The notes: generated by a model not told the origin, from the sequence alone. A DNA stretch of 14,631 nt from Flavobacteriales bacterium UBA7382 (GCA_002469765.1 DKNS01000154.1:3776-18406), one strand, 5' to 3'; numbered from the stretch's first letter, positions 1-7,783 are shown. A program made the numbers and translations.

Positions 1-1854
1 CTCACTCATCAGGTCGTCCATCATGTTTTGGAGCTGTTCCTGCTTGTCTAAAATCCGATCCTCTTGTTTGGAGAATTCGTTGGCACGTTCGTCTTTCTTC
101 GCGTTGTCGCGCCGCATCTCTTCGAGTTTCTCCTGAAGGTCCTTCTGCTGCTCCAAAAGGCTCTCCATGGCTTGGCGGTCCTGCCACGTCATCTCACCTT
201 GTTCCCGGAGTCGTTCTTGCATGGCCTCCATGGCCTCCCTCAACTCTGCAGCTTCTCGGGCTGCGTCTTGAAGGTTTTCTTCGAGGGATTCAGCGGCGTT
301 TTTACGTTCTTCCCTCAGGTCTGTTTGAGAAGGAGCCTCCAACCTTGTCGTGGTGGACCGCACCCTCTTGGCTCCGTGCACAGCGTCGTTGTCCCAAACC
401 TCAAACCAAGCCTCCAACACATCACCTTCGCGCCAGTCCATTTCGCGCAGGTCCCACATGTGGTAAAATGTGCCGCGCCTACCCGAAGGCACCTCAAGCT
501 CTACCCGGGCCCTGGACAAGGGTGCCCCACCTCCTCCAGCGGCCACCAACTCTTCCGACGTCGCCACTCCGCGCTCCACGACCTCCCACACAAACGTCAA
601 CCGACTGAAGCCGTAGTCATCTTGGACAGACCCAGTGAAGTGCATTCGTTTTCTGGACAAGCTGTCCCGCGACTCTTCCACCCTAATGGAGGGTTTTCCA
701 TCCCGAATCACGCGGACCCGATGACGCAGGGAATCCCCGGTCAACTGGGCATTCACAGGCGCAATCCAATAGGTGCTGTTCGTCGTGGCCACTGCGTGGG
801 TTGAGAACGTCTTGCCCGTTGTTCTGGTGGTCTGAAGCGCCTCGTCGTTCCATGTGAAGCGGATGGAGTCTGCGTCGCTGACCTGCATGGTCCACTGGAT
901 GGGCGTGCCCTCGGGCACGGTCACATCACCCTGGTTCCTTGTGTCCATTTTGGCCAGGCCCGTGTAGGGGGGTGGGGTGGCTTGCAAGCGGAGGCTGGCC
1001 AACACAGGCACAGCAAACGGCGTCACAGTGTGGTTCACGGAGCGCCAACCGTTGGCCAGGAACTGAAAATCGATGTTGCTGCGCACGGCCGGGAACGTGT
1101 GCCTGAACACATGGGGTTTCACGCGCTCCATGCGAAAGCGCCCGTTGCCAGACTCCAGGGTCACAGACGCAGGAAGGTCGTCCCCTTTCGTTTCAACAGT
1201 GACCACGAAGGCGTCGCCAGCGGGAACGTCAAGTCGGTCGTTGACCAGCACGAATTTGAACGGCGCGGGCTCGATGAACTCGGTGCGGTGTTGCACGATG
1301 CGGGCGGCGGGGGCCGTTACCCAATCGGGCTGCATCCAGATTCCCGCGAGCACAACCAACGCCACAGGGGCGGCCCAACGCAACAACCGGGCGGCGCCTG
1401 AAATGTCCACGGCACTCGCAAAGGGCAATGGCCGAAGCGACACCGTGCGCTGATCGATGCTTGCGGCGAGCAAGGTGACATCCGCACCTTGGGCGTTGTC
1501 GACCTGGCGCTGAAGTTGGAGGGTGTTCAGGAGTTTGTCCTTGACCTCAGGGAAGTGGTTGCCCACGATGCGTGCGGCTTGCTCATGACTCAGCCCTTGG
1601 CTCAGCCTCGCCCATTGTGCAAGAGGCCAAAGTACTTGGGTGGCCAACACCAAAGCGGCGGCCGCTGCGAAGGTGTAGAAGAGCACTGTTCGCCCCGCAA
1701 CGCCAAACCGCCCCAGACCCTCGAGGAGCACGAACAACAAAGCGCCGACGGTCAGTGTGACGAAAGACAACAAAAGCCCTCGAAGGACTTTGGTTCGATG
1801 GTGCCTGCGGATGAAGGCATCCAGTTTTTGGATCAGTGAAATCTCTCCCTTCAT
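1..1854 (-). CDS. DUF4175-family membrane coiled-coil protein (C-terminus outside window)
   Basis: The reading frame starts at the ATG at 1854 and stays open for 618 codons to base 1, so the C-terminus is missing; Bacteroidota relatives run to roughly 1100 residues. The start MKGEISLIQKLDAFIRRHHR, with two membrane helices near residues 24-46 and 56-76, a conserved stretch near 93-140 (IVGNHFPEVKDKLLNTLQL, then LLAASIDQ) and a third helix near 154-174, matches the N-terminus of Bacteroidota DUF4175 proteins as I know them. Residues about 180-510 look like extracytoplasmic beta-rich domains. From about 512 to the edge the chain is a charged Glu/Gln/Lys/Arg-rich coiled coil. A GAGAAG just before the ATG may act as a weak ribosome-binding site. 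The family has no established biochemical function; a structural or envelope role is only a guess. It is transcribed divergently from the secreted protein at 1908. Confidence 0.85.
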   Translation of the reverse strand, partial: MKGEISLIQKLDAFIRRHHRTKVLRGLLLSFVTLTVGALLFVLLEGLGRFGVAGRTVLFYTFAAAAALVLATQVLWPLAQWARLSQGLSHEQAARIVGNHFPEVKDKLLNTLQLQRQVDNAQGADVTLLAASIDQRTVSLRPLPFASAVDISGAARLLRWAAPVALVVLAGIWMQPDWVTAPAARIVQHRTEFIEPAPFKFVLVNDRLDVPAGDAFVVTVETKGDDLPASVTLESGNGRFRMERVKPHVFRHTFPAVRSNIDFQFLANGWRSVNHTVTPFAVPVLASLRLQATPPPYTGLAKMDTRNQGDVTVPEGTPIQWTMQVSDADSIRFTWNDEALQTTRTTGKTFSTHAVATTNSTYWIAPVNAQLTGDSLRHRVRVIRDGKPSIRVEESRDSLSRKRMHFTGSVQDDYGFSRLTFVWEVVERGVATSEELVAAGGGGAPLSRARVELEVPSGRRGTFYHMWDLREMDWREGDVLEAWFEVWDNDAVHGAKRVRSTTTRLEAPSQTDLREERKNAAESLEENLQDAAREAAELREAMEAMQERLREQGEMTWQDRQAMESLLEQQKDLQEKLEEMRRDNAKKDERANEFSKQEDRILDKQEQLQNMMDDLMSE

Positions 1855-1907
1855 CTTCTCGAACTTGAAAGGTACGCTACCTTCGAACCCCATTCACAAC
1901 GCTTGAC
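1855..1907. promoter_or_regulatory. Compact divergent promoter region with inverted repeat
   Basis: These 53 bases separate the divergent starts at 1854 (minus) and 1908 (plus). An inverted repeat, AAGGTA-CGC-TACCTT, lies at 1869-1883; allowing two mismatches it extends to 1865-1887. Each arm contains a match to the Bacteroidota -7 box TAnnTTTG with one mismatch: TACCTTCG on the plus strand (1878-1885) and TACCTTTC on the minus strand (1874 down to 1867). On the minus strand a TTG at 1899-1897 stands 22 bases before the box, within the spacing reported for flavobacterial promoters. No good -33 element is visible for the plus strand. The two -7 boxes are only three bases apart, so the two promoters probably compete. 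Promoter assignment is by motif only. Confidence 0.5.
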
Positions 1908-4900
1908 ATGAAACGCCAACCTCTCGGACTTCTCGCTGTTTTTTTTGGCTTGTCTTTCGGCACGGAAGCCCAAGTCGTCCTCAACGAAATCAACCTCGTC
2001 ACAGGCCCCAATGCGGGTCAGTTTGTCGAGCTCCACGGGCCCGCAAATCAAGGCGTGGATGGCCACACGTTGGTCGTGGTCAAATCGTCGTTCTCAGGCG
2101 GCAACTGGACGGCCACCATCCAGGACGTCGTCGATTTGCAGGGCCAGGCCTTGGACGGCGATGGGTTTCTCCTTGTGGAGGGTGAGGGTTGGCAGAACAC
2201 CGTGGCTGGGGTTGTGCTCGCAGCGCAGGATGCGGTGGAATTTGAATTGAATGCCTTGCCCACATTCACCGACGTTGCGGACGCGGTGCTCTATGGAAAC
2301 ACGTCGGTCACCAACCCCCAAATGGCGGCGATTGTGGCGGTCGTGAACCCCGATGCGAATTCGACGGTCTACGAAGGAGGGGATGGTGTGAGTGCTGGGA
2401 CGGATGGGTTGTCGCGCGTGCCGGATGGCGGTGTGTCTTTGGACCAACAGTTTGTGATGCAGGCCCTTAGCCCAGGCACGTCCAATGTTTTGGGGTGCGA
2501 AGGGGGGCACTTGTCGTTGAACGGAAGCGCAACGTCGTTTTGCACCGACCTCGGGCCGCAAATCGTGGGGTTCACACACGTGTCTGATGCAGCGTCTGCA
2601 GCCACGAGTCTTGTGGTGTTGGAGTCCGGCAGCGATGTGGTGGCCGAGGTGTTTTTGGGCACAGCCATTGACATGGAGGGGCTTGGCGACGGCAGTTACG
2701 ATGTGATCGCAGTGTCGCACAACGCCGTTTTGGATGCAATTCCCGAGACGTTGGCAGATGTCGGCACGTCGCAAGTGGGCGCGTGCGTGAGCTTGTCTGA
2801 CGAAGTGGTCACCTTGCAAGGTCAAACGTGCGAGATCCCCTCGTGCGACGGAGGCACCATCTTGACTGCGGGCGCAGAGCCCGACGCACAAGCATGCCTC
2901 TTGGCCGAGGATGGTGCCCTTGTGTCTTTCGGCTACTTCAGCGACGCCGCAGAAGACGAGTACGTGTTCTTGATTTGCAGCACGGAGGACTCGATTTTGG
3001 CCACCACCCACCAACCCTATTTCGACTTCGCGGCCTTCGAAGAATCAGGAGACTACCGCGTCTGGGGATTGAGCTACCAGGACAGCTTGGTGGACAGCAC
3101 CGTGGTTTTGGGGTCTTGGGTTTACGGCGCCGAAGCGTTCGGTTGCGACAGTTTGAGCAGCAATTTTCTCGAGGTGAACATCCTCCAGTGCGGCGAGGCC
3201 GGGTTGTGCGACGACTTGATCATCAGCGAATACATCGAAGGCACAAGCAACAACAAAGCGATCGAGGTGCACAACCCGACGGTTGAAGCAATCGATTTGA
3301 CCGCTTACACCATGGAGGTCTACAACAACGGCGCCTCTTCTCCGACCCAAGAGCTTGACTTGGAGGGCACCATTCCTCCTGGAGGGGTTCACGTGATGGG
3401 CAACCCTCAAGCGGACGCGGCAATCGTGAGTCAGAGCCAAGTGTTGAGTTCCGTGACGTGGTTCAACGGCAACGACGCCATTGTGCTTCGGAAGAATGGG
3501 GTGGTCATCGACCAAATGGGAGAGATTGGCCCTGAGAACGACCCTGGAGAGCCGGACGGCTGGGCGGTTCAATCGGGCGGCATGTCGGAGTACACCCTTG
3601 TCAGAAAGCCCAACATTGGTCAGGGTTCCACCAACTGGGCGGAAGGCCAAACCGAGTGGGATGTTTACCCGCAAGACACCTTCGATTTCCTTGGGGAGCA
3701 CGAGGCTTCTTGTGGAGGTTTGGGCACCATGGTTGTGGGTTTTGCGGCTCCTGAACTGTATGTGGCCGAGGGACAGGGTGTCGCCGTGGAGATGGTTGTT
3801 TCCTATCCGCTTGAAAACGTGCAGGTGCTAGTAGAGGTCTCGGGAGGCAACGCTGAAATTGGTGCAGACTTCCCTGCGGTCTTTCCACTGTCGTTCGAGT
3901 TTGAGGCTGGTCTGTTGAACAGCCAAGCCTTCAATTTCGTGGCGGTGGACGAAGAGGACCCCGAGCTTCAGGAAGACGTAGAATTGACCTTGACCGTGGT
4001 TTCCGGAGGGGCCGTGTTGGGCATTGAAACAGTGGTGATCCACATTTTGCCTTCGGATTTGGAATATCCGGTGTACGACATCATCCAAGTGCGGGACATT
4101 GACAATCAAGGTGTGCTCGACAGCATTGACACTGCTTGCGAATTGCGAGGGGTGGTGCACGGTTGGAACGACTACCCGCAAGGGCTTCGTTTCACGCTGA
4201 TTGATCCCACGTCGGGCATCAACGTCTTCAGCGCCATCAACAACTTTGGCTATGAAGTCGTGGAAGGGGACAGCGTGAGGGTGCGAGGCGTGGTGGGCCA
4301 ATTCAACGGGTTGGCGACGTTGTACGCGGACACGCTGATTTACGAGGGCAGTGGGTTTGACACCCAGGAGCCGGTGCTCGTGCAAGAGATGGGCGAGGAA
4401 ACCGAGTCTCAAGTCGTGCGCCTGAAGTGCGTCAAACTGTTGGACCCCGCACAATGGACGAACGACTTCCCGTTCTTTGATGTGATGGTGGATTACGGGG
4501 CCGGCCAGGTTCAAATCCGCATCGACGCCAACACCAACCTTTTTGGCACCGAGCCGCCCTTGGGCACGTTTGGCGTGTCGGGCTTGGGGGGCCAATACGA
4601 CACCGGCACGCCGCTGTTGGACGGGTATACGCTGATGCCACGGAGCTTGGACGACTTGACGGCGCCGGTTTTTGCGTCGTTCTCTGTGCCAAGTGACCTT
4701 GAATCGGGTGTGCCCGTGACCTTGGAGAACCTCAGTCAAGGCGCAGGGTCGTTCCAATGGTCGTTTGGCAACGGGCTGTTCAGCAACGACGAGGAGCCTG
4801 AGCTGGTGTACAATGAGGCGGGCTCTTACAACATCTTTTTGACGGCAGTGGATCCAGATCAAGTGTGTGCTGACCAAGCGTCAATCACGGTGAATGTGGC

Positions 4901-5162
4901 GGATGTGGATGTGGTGCTCGGCGCCGATTGGGGATTGAGTCTCTGGCCCAACCCGGCACAGGGCATGACCCGTGTTCGGGTGCCACATGAGACGGAATGG
5001 ACGGCCCACGACCTTGCCGGACGGTTGGTTGGCTCTGGAACATGGTTGGCGGGGAGCCACACTTTGGATGTGTCGATGTGGGCCCCAGGCACCTACGCCA
5101 TCACGGCGAGGGGTGAGGGCGGACAGGCCGTTGCGACTCGGTTTCACGTGGTCCGACGATGA
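1908..5162 (+). CDS. Secreted T9SS (type A) multidomain protein with lamin-tail, Calx-beta-like, OB-fold-like and PKD domains
   Basis: This 1084-residue protein has a signal peptide (residues 1 to about 21, ending GTEAQ), so it should cross the inner membrane by Sec and leave through the T9SS. Visible domains in order: a lamin-tail domain (about 22-200, VLNEINLVTGPNAGQFVELHG); a Cys-containing beta-rich linker (about 200-430); a second lamin-tail domain (about 434-545, LIISEYIEGTSNNKAIEVHN); a Calx-beta-like domain (about 605-715); one or two OB-fold-like segments (about 720-920); a PKD-like domain (about 926-1000, FQWSFGNG and YNEAGSYNIFLTAVD); and a type A sorting tail (about 1004-1084, starting SLWPNPAQG). 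The lamin-tail plus OB-fold order recalls extracellular nucleases of the ExeM/YhcR kind, but no endonuclease catalytic motif is visible. It may therefore be a binding or scaffold protein. Its stop overlaps the next gene start by ATGA. Confidence 0.9.
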   Translation: MKRQPLGLLAVFFGLSFGTEAQVVLNEINLVTGPNAGQFVELHGPANQGVDGHTLVVVKSSFSGGNWTATIQDVVDLQGQALDGDGFLLVEGEGWQNTVAGVVLAAQDAVEFELNALPTFTDVADAVLYGNTSVTNPQMAAIVAVVNPDANSTVYEGGDGVSAGTDGLSRVPDGGVSLDQQFVMQALSPGTSNVLGCEGGHLSLNGSATSFCTDLGPQIVGFTHVSDAASAATSLVVLESGSDVVAEVFLGTAIDMEGLGDGSYDVIAVSHNAVLDAIPETLADVGTSQVGACVSLSDEVVTLQGQTCEIPSCDGGTILTAGAEPDAQACLLAEDGALVSFGYFSDAAEDEYVFLICSTEDSILATTHQPYFDFAAFEESGDYRVWGLSYQDSLVDSTVVLGSWVYGAEAFGCDSLSSNFLEVNILQCGEAGLCDDLIISEYIEGTSNNKAIEVHNPTVEAIDLTAYTMEVYNNGASSPTQELDLEGTIPPGGVHVMGNPQADAAIVSQSQVLSSVTWFNGNDAIVLRKNGVVIDQMGEIGPENDPGEPDGWAVQSGGMSEYTLVRKPNIGQGSTNWAEGQTEWDVYPQDTFDFLGEHEASCGGLGTMVVGFAAPELYVAEGQGVAVEMVVSYPLENVQVLVEVSGGNAEIGADFPAVFPLSFEFEAGLLNSQAFNFVAVDEEDPELQEDVELTLTVVSGGAVLGIETVVIHILPSDLEYPVYDIIQVRDIDNQGVLDSIDTACELRGVVHGWNDYPQGLRFTLIDPTSGINVFSAINNFGYEVVEGDSVRVRGVVGQFNGLATLYADTLIYEGSGFDTQEPVLVQEMGEETESQVVRLKCVKLLDPAQWTNDFPFFDVMVDYGAGQVQIRIDANTNLFGTEPPLGTFGVSGLGGQYDTGTPLLDGYTLMPRSLDDLTAPVFASFSVPSDLESGVPVTLENLSQGAGSFQWSFGNGLFSNDEEPELVYNEAGSYNIFLTAVDPDQVCADQASITVNVADVDVVLGADWGLSLWPNPAQGMTRVRVPHETEWTAHDLAGRLVGSGTWLAGSHTLDVSMWAPGTYAITARGEGGQAVATRFHVVRR

Positions 5163-6052
5163 CAGGACGCACGAGGAGCTTGTGGCTCCTCCACGGCGTG
5201 GTGGTCATCTTTGGGTTCACGGGAATCTTGGGCAAGTTGATCACGTTGGATGCCGAGCCGCTTGTGTTCTGGCGGGTGTCCTTGGGCGGGGTTTCCACTG
5301 CGTTGTACCTCGCTTGGCGCCGAGAGTGGCGCCGTTGGGCGCCACGGGATTTGGCCCAAGCCGCAGGCGTTGGGTGCATTGTGGCCGCCCATTGGGTGAC
5401 GTTTTTTGCCGCGATCAAAGTGAGCAGTGTGGGCTTGGCATTGACGATGTTGGCGACGGCGCCATTGGTCATCGGGTTCATCGAGCCGCTGGTGTTTTGT
5501 CGGAAGTTGGCGTGGCGTGAACTGCTGGTGGCTTCGGCGGTGTTTGTTGGCATTGCAACGGTGTTTCAAGCTGAACGCGACCAGGTGGATGGGATGGTGT
5601 TGGGGTTGTCGAGCGCGGCGTTGGCTGCGATGTTCAACACATTCAACGGGGTGTTGGTGAAGCGCTTGGATCCCGTGAATTTGAGCGCTGTGGAGCTTCT
5701 GTCGGCGAGTGCTGCAATGCTCTTGTGGTTGGTGTGGAGGGGGCAGGCAGGCCCGGAGTTGTTCGTGATGTCCGCGGAGGACTGGTTGTGGATGACATTG
5801 TTGGCCGTGGTGGCGACGTCGTTTGCCTTTGTGGTGTCCATACAGGTTCTCAAGAACCTGACCCCGTTCGAATCGGCCATGGCCATCAACCTCGAGCCGC
5901 TTTACGCCATCGTTCTCGCTTGGTGGATATTTGGCGAACGATTCAGTCCTGGTTTTTACGTCGGGGCGGCCGTGGTTCTTGGTGCGGTGTTTTTGGATTC
6001 GTGGTGGCGCGCCCGGACTCAGTCCACAGCGAATAACGACGACGCGATCTGA
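5159..6052 (+). CDS. EamA/DMT-family inner-membrane transporter
   Basis: A 297-residue protein with about ten hydrophobic helices in two similar halves, the size and layout of the drug/metabolite transporter (EamA) family. The N-terminus (LLHGVVVIFGFTGILGKLI, then a conserved LVFWRVSLG) and the second-half segment near residues 235-280 (LTPFESAMAINLEPLYAIV, then FGERFSP) are typical of EamA proteins; the asparagine-leucine-glutamate-proline stretch is a family hallmark. Substrates in this family range from amino acids and nucleotides to drugs and cannot be predicted here. The ATG at 5159 overlaps the upstream stop in ATGA, so translation is probably coupled to the secreted-protein gene, although no functional link is obvious. 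Its 3' end overlaps the convergent hemW-like gene by 34 bases. Confidence 0.93.
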   Translation: MTGRTRSLWLLHGVVVIFGFTGILGKLITLDAEPLVFWRVSLGGVSTALYLAWRREWRRWAPRDLAQAAGVGCIVAAHWVTFFAAIKVSSVGLALTMLATAPLVIGFIEPLVFCRKLAWRELLVASAVFVGIATVFQAERDQVDGMVLGLSSAALAAMFNTFNGVLVKRLDPVNLSAVELLSASAAMLLWLVWRGQAGPELFVMSAEDWLWMTLLAVVATSFAFVVSIQVLKNLTPFESAMAINLEPLYAIVLAWWIFGERFSPGFYVGAAVVLGAVFLDSWWRARTQSTANNDDAI

Positions 6053-7176
6053 TCGCCCGTGATCCAATCGGGTTCTGGGATTCGGAACCACCCAGGGCGG
6101 TGTTCCACAAGCCGCCCACCATCCAGGGCTTGGGCCCAAGCCTCTGGGTCCACATCCTGAGGTCGGACACCGGTCATGTGCTGCAATTTTTCGGGAGAAA
6201 TGCCTTGGGCTGTGCGCAGGCCGGTCATCACGTGTTCGTTGTATCGATCTGTGGATGTGAGGTCCTCCCGCTCTTCCAACAGCTCTCCTTGTTGAATAGC
6301 CCGGATGTACTTCGGGTTGTTGGACACGTTGGCATACCGGCTGGCCCCGAGGAACCCGTGCGCGCCCGGCCCCAAGGCGAGGTAAGGCGTTCCTGACCAA
6401 TACGCGCTGTTGTGTTGCGACGTGTGGTGGCCGTGGTTGGGCCCGGGTGCGGCCCAATTGCTGGTTTCGTAATGGGCCCATCCTCGCTTGGACATTGCGT
6501 CGCAAAGCTGGTGGTATTCTTTTGCGGTGCGGGCGTCTGGAGCAGGGTGCACGGCGCCGCGTTCCACGCGTGTGCCCAGCACGGTTCCCGGTTCAACAGT
6601 CAAGGCGTAGGCACTCAGGTGTTGGACTGGCAGTGCGGCTGCACGGAAGACATCGTCGTGCCAATTGCGGGCTGTGGGCACCCCATAAATTAGGTCGAGG
6701 GTCATGGACTTCATGCCCAACTCATGGGCGAGGTGAACGGCGCGCTCGGCCTGATTGCCTGTGTGGGCGCGGTTCATCCATGCAAGCGTGTCGTCGTGGA
6801 AGGACTGGACCCCGAGGCTGAGTCGGGTGACCCCAAGCTCGAGCCAAGCATGGATTTGGGCTTCGGTCATGTCCTCAGGGTTGGCTTCCAGGGTGATTTC
6901 TCGGAAGCTTGAGGCTGGCCTGCCCACCGCATCCAGTACCCCAGTCAACAAGTTGCGAAGCAAGTCGGGGGGGAGGATGGAAGGGGTGCCCCCCCCGAGG
7001 TAAAGGGTGGTGAAGGTTTGATCTTTCCAGCGCGGGTCGGTTGAGAGCCTCAAGTGGGTTTCTTGGACCATGGCGGCGACGAGGTCGGCCATGTGTTTGA
7101 TCTGCGTAGAGAAATGGAAATCGCAGTAATGGCAAGCCTGCCGGCAGAATGGAACGTGGAGGTAGAGTCCAGCCAT
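6019..7176 (-). CDS. hemW: HemW-like radical SAM heme-trafficking protein (often annotated coproporphyrinogen III oxidase-like)
   Basis: A 385-residue protein that opens with LYLHVPFCRQACHYCDF, giving the radical SAM cluster motif CxxxCxxC at C11, C15 and C18. GGGTP at 61-65 is the S-adenosylmethionine contact, and LSLGVQSFHDDTL lies near 119-131. The motif HNSAYW at 255-260 matches the HNxxYW signature tied to heme binding in HemW and absent from true oxygen-independent coproporphyrinogen oxidase HemN. Length also fits HemW (about 380) rather than HemN (about 450). Members are thought to deliver heme to target proteins, and the old oxidase annotation is probably wrong. It is transcribed divergently from the biotin carrier gene, with only 37 bases between the starts, and converges on the EamA gene with a 34-base overlap. 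The start at 7176 matches the family, with the LYLHVPF motif directly after it. Confidence 0.93.
   Translation of the reverse strand: MAGLYLHVPFCRQACHYCDFHFSTQIKHMADLVAAMVQETHLRLSTDPRWKDQTFTTLYLGGGTPSILPPDLLRNLLTGVLDAVGRPASSFREITLEANPEDMTEAQIHAWLELGVTRLSLGVQSFHDDTLAWMNRAHTGNQAERAVHLAHELGMKSMTLDLIYGVPTARNWHDDVFRAAALPVQHLSAYALTVEPGTVLGTRVERGAVHPAPDARTAKEYHQLCDAMSKRGWAHYETSNWAAPGPNHGHHTSQHNSAYWSGTPYLALGPGAHGFLGASRYANVSNNPKYIRAIQQGELLEEREDLTSTDRYNEHVMTGLRTAQGISPEKLQHMTGVRPQDVDPEAWAQALDGGRLVEHRPGWFRIPEPDWITGDQIASSLFAVD
6967..6996. repeat. Paired homopolymer tracts (G7 and C8) inside hemW
   Basis: A run of seven G at 6967-6973 and a run of eight C at 6989-6996 lie within 30 bases. The C8 run reads as G8 on the coding strand and encodes the glycines of the GGGTP motif, so slippage there would frameshift the protein near residue 62. 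The glycine motif is conserved across the family, so the run may simply reflect codon choice. Confidence 0.6.
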
Positions 7177-7180
7177 GGCC

Positions 7181-7188
7181 CAAAGGTC
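7181..7188 (-). promoter_or_regulatory. Promoter-like -7 box before hemW, four bases from the ATG
   Basis: On the minus strand GACCTTTG is followed by GGCC and then the ATG at 7176. It matches TAnnTTTG except at its first base. If it is the -7 element, transcription would begin at or within a base or two of the start codon. No clear -33 TTG is visible at the usual distance. Confidence 0.3.
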
Positions 7189-7201
7189 GTCGCCCCGGCC
7201 C

Positions 7202-7209
7202 TACCTTCG
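7202..7209 (+). promoter_or_regulatory. Promoter-like -7 box before the biotin carrier gene, four bases from the ATG
   Basis: TACCTTCG is one mismatch from the Bacteroidota -7 consensus TAnnTTTG and is followed by TGTC and the ATG at 7214. The nine bases CTACCTTCG recur exactly at 1877-1885 in the other divergent promoter region. No -33 TTG is evident. The spacing suggests a leaderless transcript and supports 7214 over the alternative start at 7175. Confidence 0.4.
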
Positions 7210-7213
7210 TGTC

Positions 7214-7708
7214 ATGGCCCAAGAAATCCAGTGGGAAGGCGCACAAGTGACCAACGACACGGCCCTCCATAACATTTTAAGTCCTGAACACGCCCTGTGG
7301 GTGCCGCTGTCCGACCGCTCTTGGTCGGTGGTGTTGCATGGTCGACGGTTCAAGGTGGAGGTGGAAAAGGGCCCCGACGCGGAAGGAAACGCAACCGTGC
7401 GCATCAACGGAGTGCGGAAAGACATTCGGGTCTTGGACGAGCGCACCCAACTCCTTGAGAAGATGGGCATGTCGGTGACAACTTCGGCCGGCAGCGGAGA
7501 CGTGACGGCACCCATGCCTGGCAAGGTGCTGGAGGTGCTTGTTGAACCAGGACACGCCGTAGAGGAGGGTCAACCCCTGTTGGTGTTGGAGGCCATGAAG
7601 ATGGAAAACGTCATCAAAGCGACCGTTGCTGGAACCGTTTCGGGTGTGCCCGTGCACCAGGGAGATGCCGTGGAAAAGGGAGCCTTGCTGATCGGGTTCG
7701 TGGCTTGA
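7214..7708 (+). CDS. Biotin carboxyl carrier protein (biotin/lipoyl-attachment domain) of an acyl-CoA carboxylase type enzyme
   Basis: A 164-residue protein whose C-terminal domain of about 70 residues is a biotinyl domain: APMPGKVLEVLVEPG, then the biotinylation signature EAMKMEN with the acceptor lysine at residue 129, ending GALLIGFVA. The biotin arm would carry carboxyl groups between the biotin carboxylase and carboxyltransferase subunits of an acetyl-, propionyl- or pyruvate-type carboxylase. Residues 1 to about 90 resemble the N-terminal part of Bacteroidota carrier subunits of acyl-CoA carboxylases. The in-frame ATG at 7175 would add 13 residues (with RSSPRP), but it lies inside the divergent hemW start and upstream of the likely promoter box, so 7214 is preferred. 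No carboxylase or transferase subunit is beside it; they must be encoded elsewhere. Confidence 0.92.
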   Translation: MAQEIQWEGAQVTNDTALHNILSPEHALWVPLSDRSWSVVLHGRRFKVEVEKGPDAEGNATVRINGVRKDIRVLDERTQLLEKMGMSVTTSAGSGDVTAPMPGKVLEVLVEPGHAVEEGQPLLVLEAMKMENVIKATVAGTVSGVPVHQGDAVEKGALLIGFVA

Positions 7709-7713
7709 CGGGA

Positions 7714-7740
7714 CTTCGGGGATGTCCCCGAGGCGTTGTT
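7714..7740 (+). terminator. Likely hairpin terminator after the biotin carrier gene
   Basis: Six bases after the stop codon, CTTCGGGG (7714-7721) and CCCCGAGG (7726-7733) form an eight-pair stem with one T-G wobble and an ATGT loop. The sequence after it, CGTTGTT, is only moderately T-rich, so this could be a weak intrinsic terminator or a 3'-end stabilising hairpin. Its place between two plus-strand genes fits separation of their transcripts. Confidence 0.5.
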
Positions 7741-7783
7741 GAAGACATACGACACCACGTGTGCCACACGTTGAGGCTCTGGG

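Noticed and set aside
64..804. 246-codon plus-strand open frame
   Set aside because: It is antisense to the DUF4175 coiled-coil gene, whose minus-strand frame matches a known family. The plus-strand translation is Pro/His/Arg-rich with no domain.
2094..3014. 306-codon minus-strand open frame
   Set aside because: It is antisense to the secreted lamin-tail protein, is His/Arg-rich and has no recognisable motif; long antisense frames are expected in GC-rich DNA.
3828..4877. 349-codon minus-strand open frame
   Set aside because: It is antisense to the Calx-beta, OB-fold and PKD region and its composition is that of a shadow frame.
5144..6505. 453-codon minus-strand open frame
   Set aside because: It crosses the EamA gene antisense and the end of hemW in the wrong frame, with Arg/His/Pro/Gln-rich low-complexity content.
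7175..7213. Longer N-terminus for the biotin carrier
   Set aside because: This ATG overlaps the divergent hemW start codon and precedes the promoter-like box; the added residues resemble no family member.
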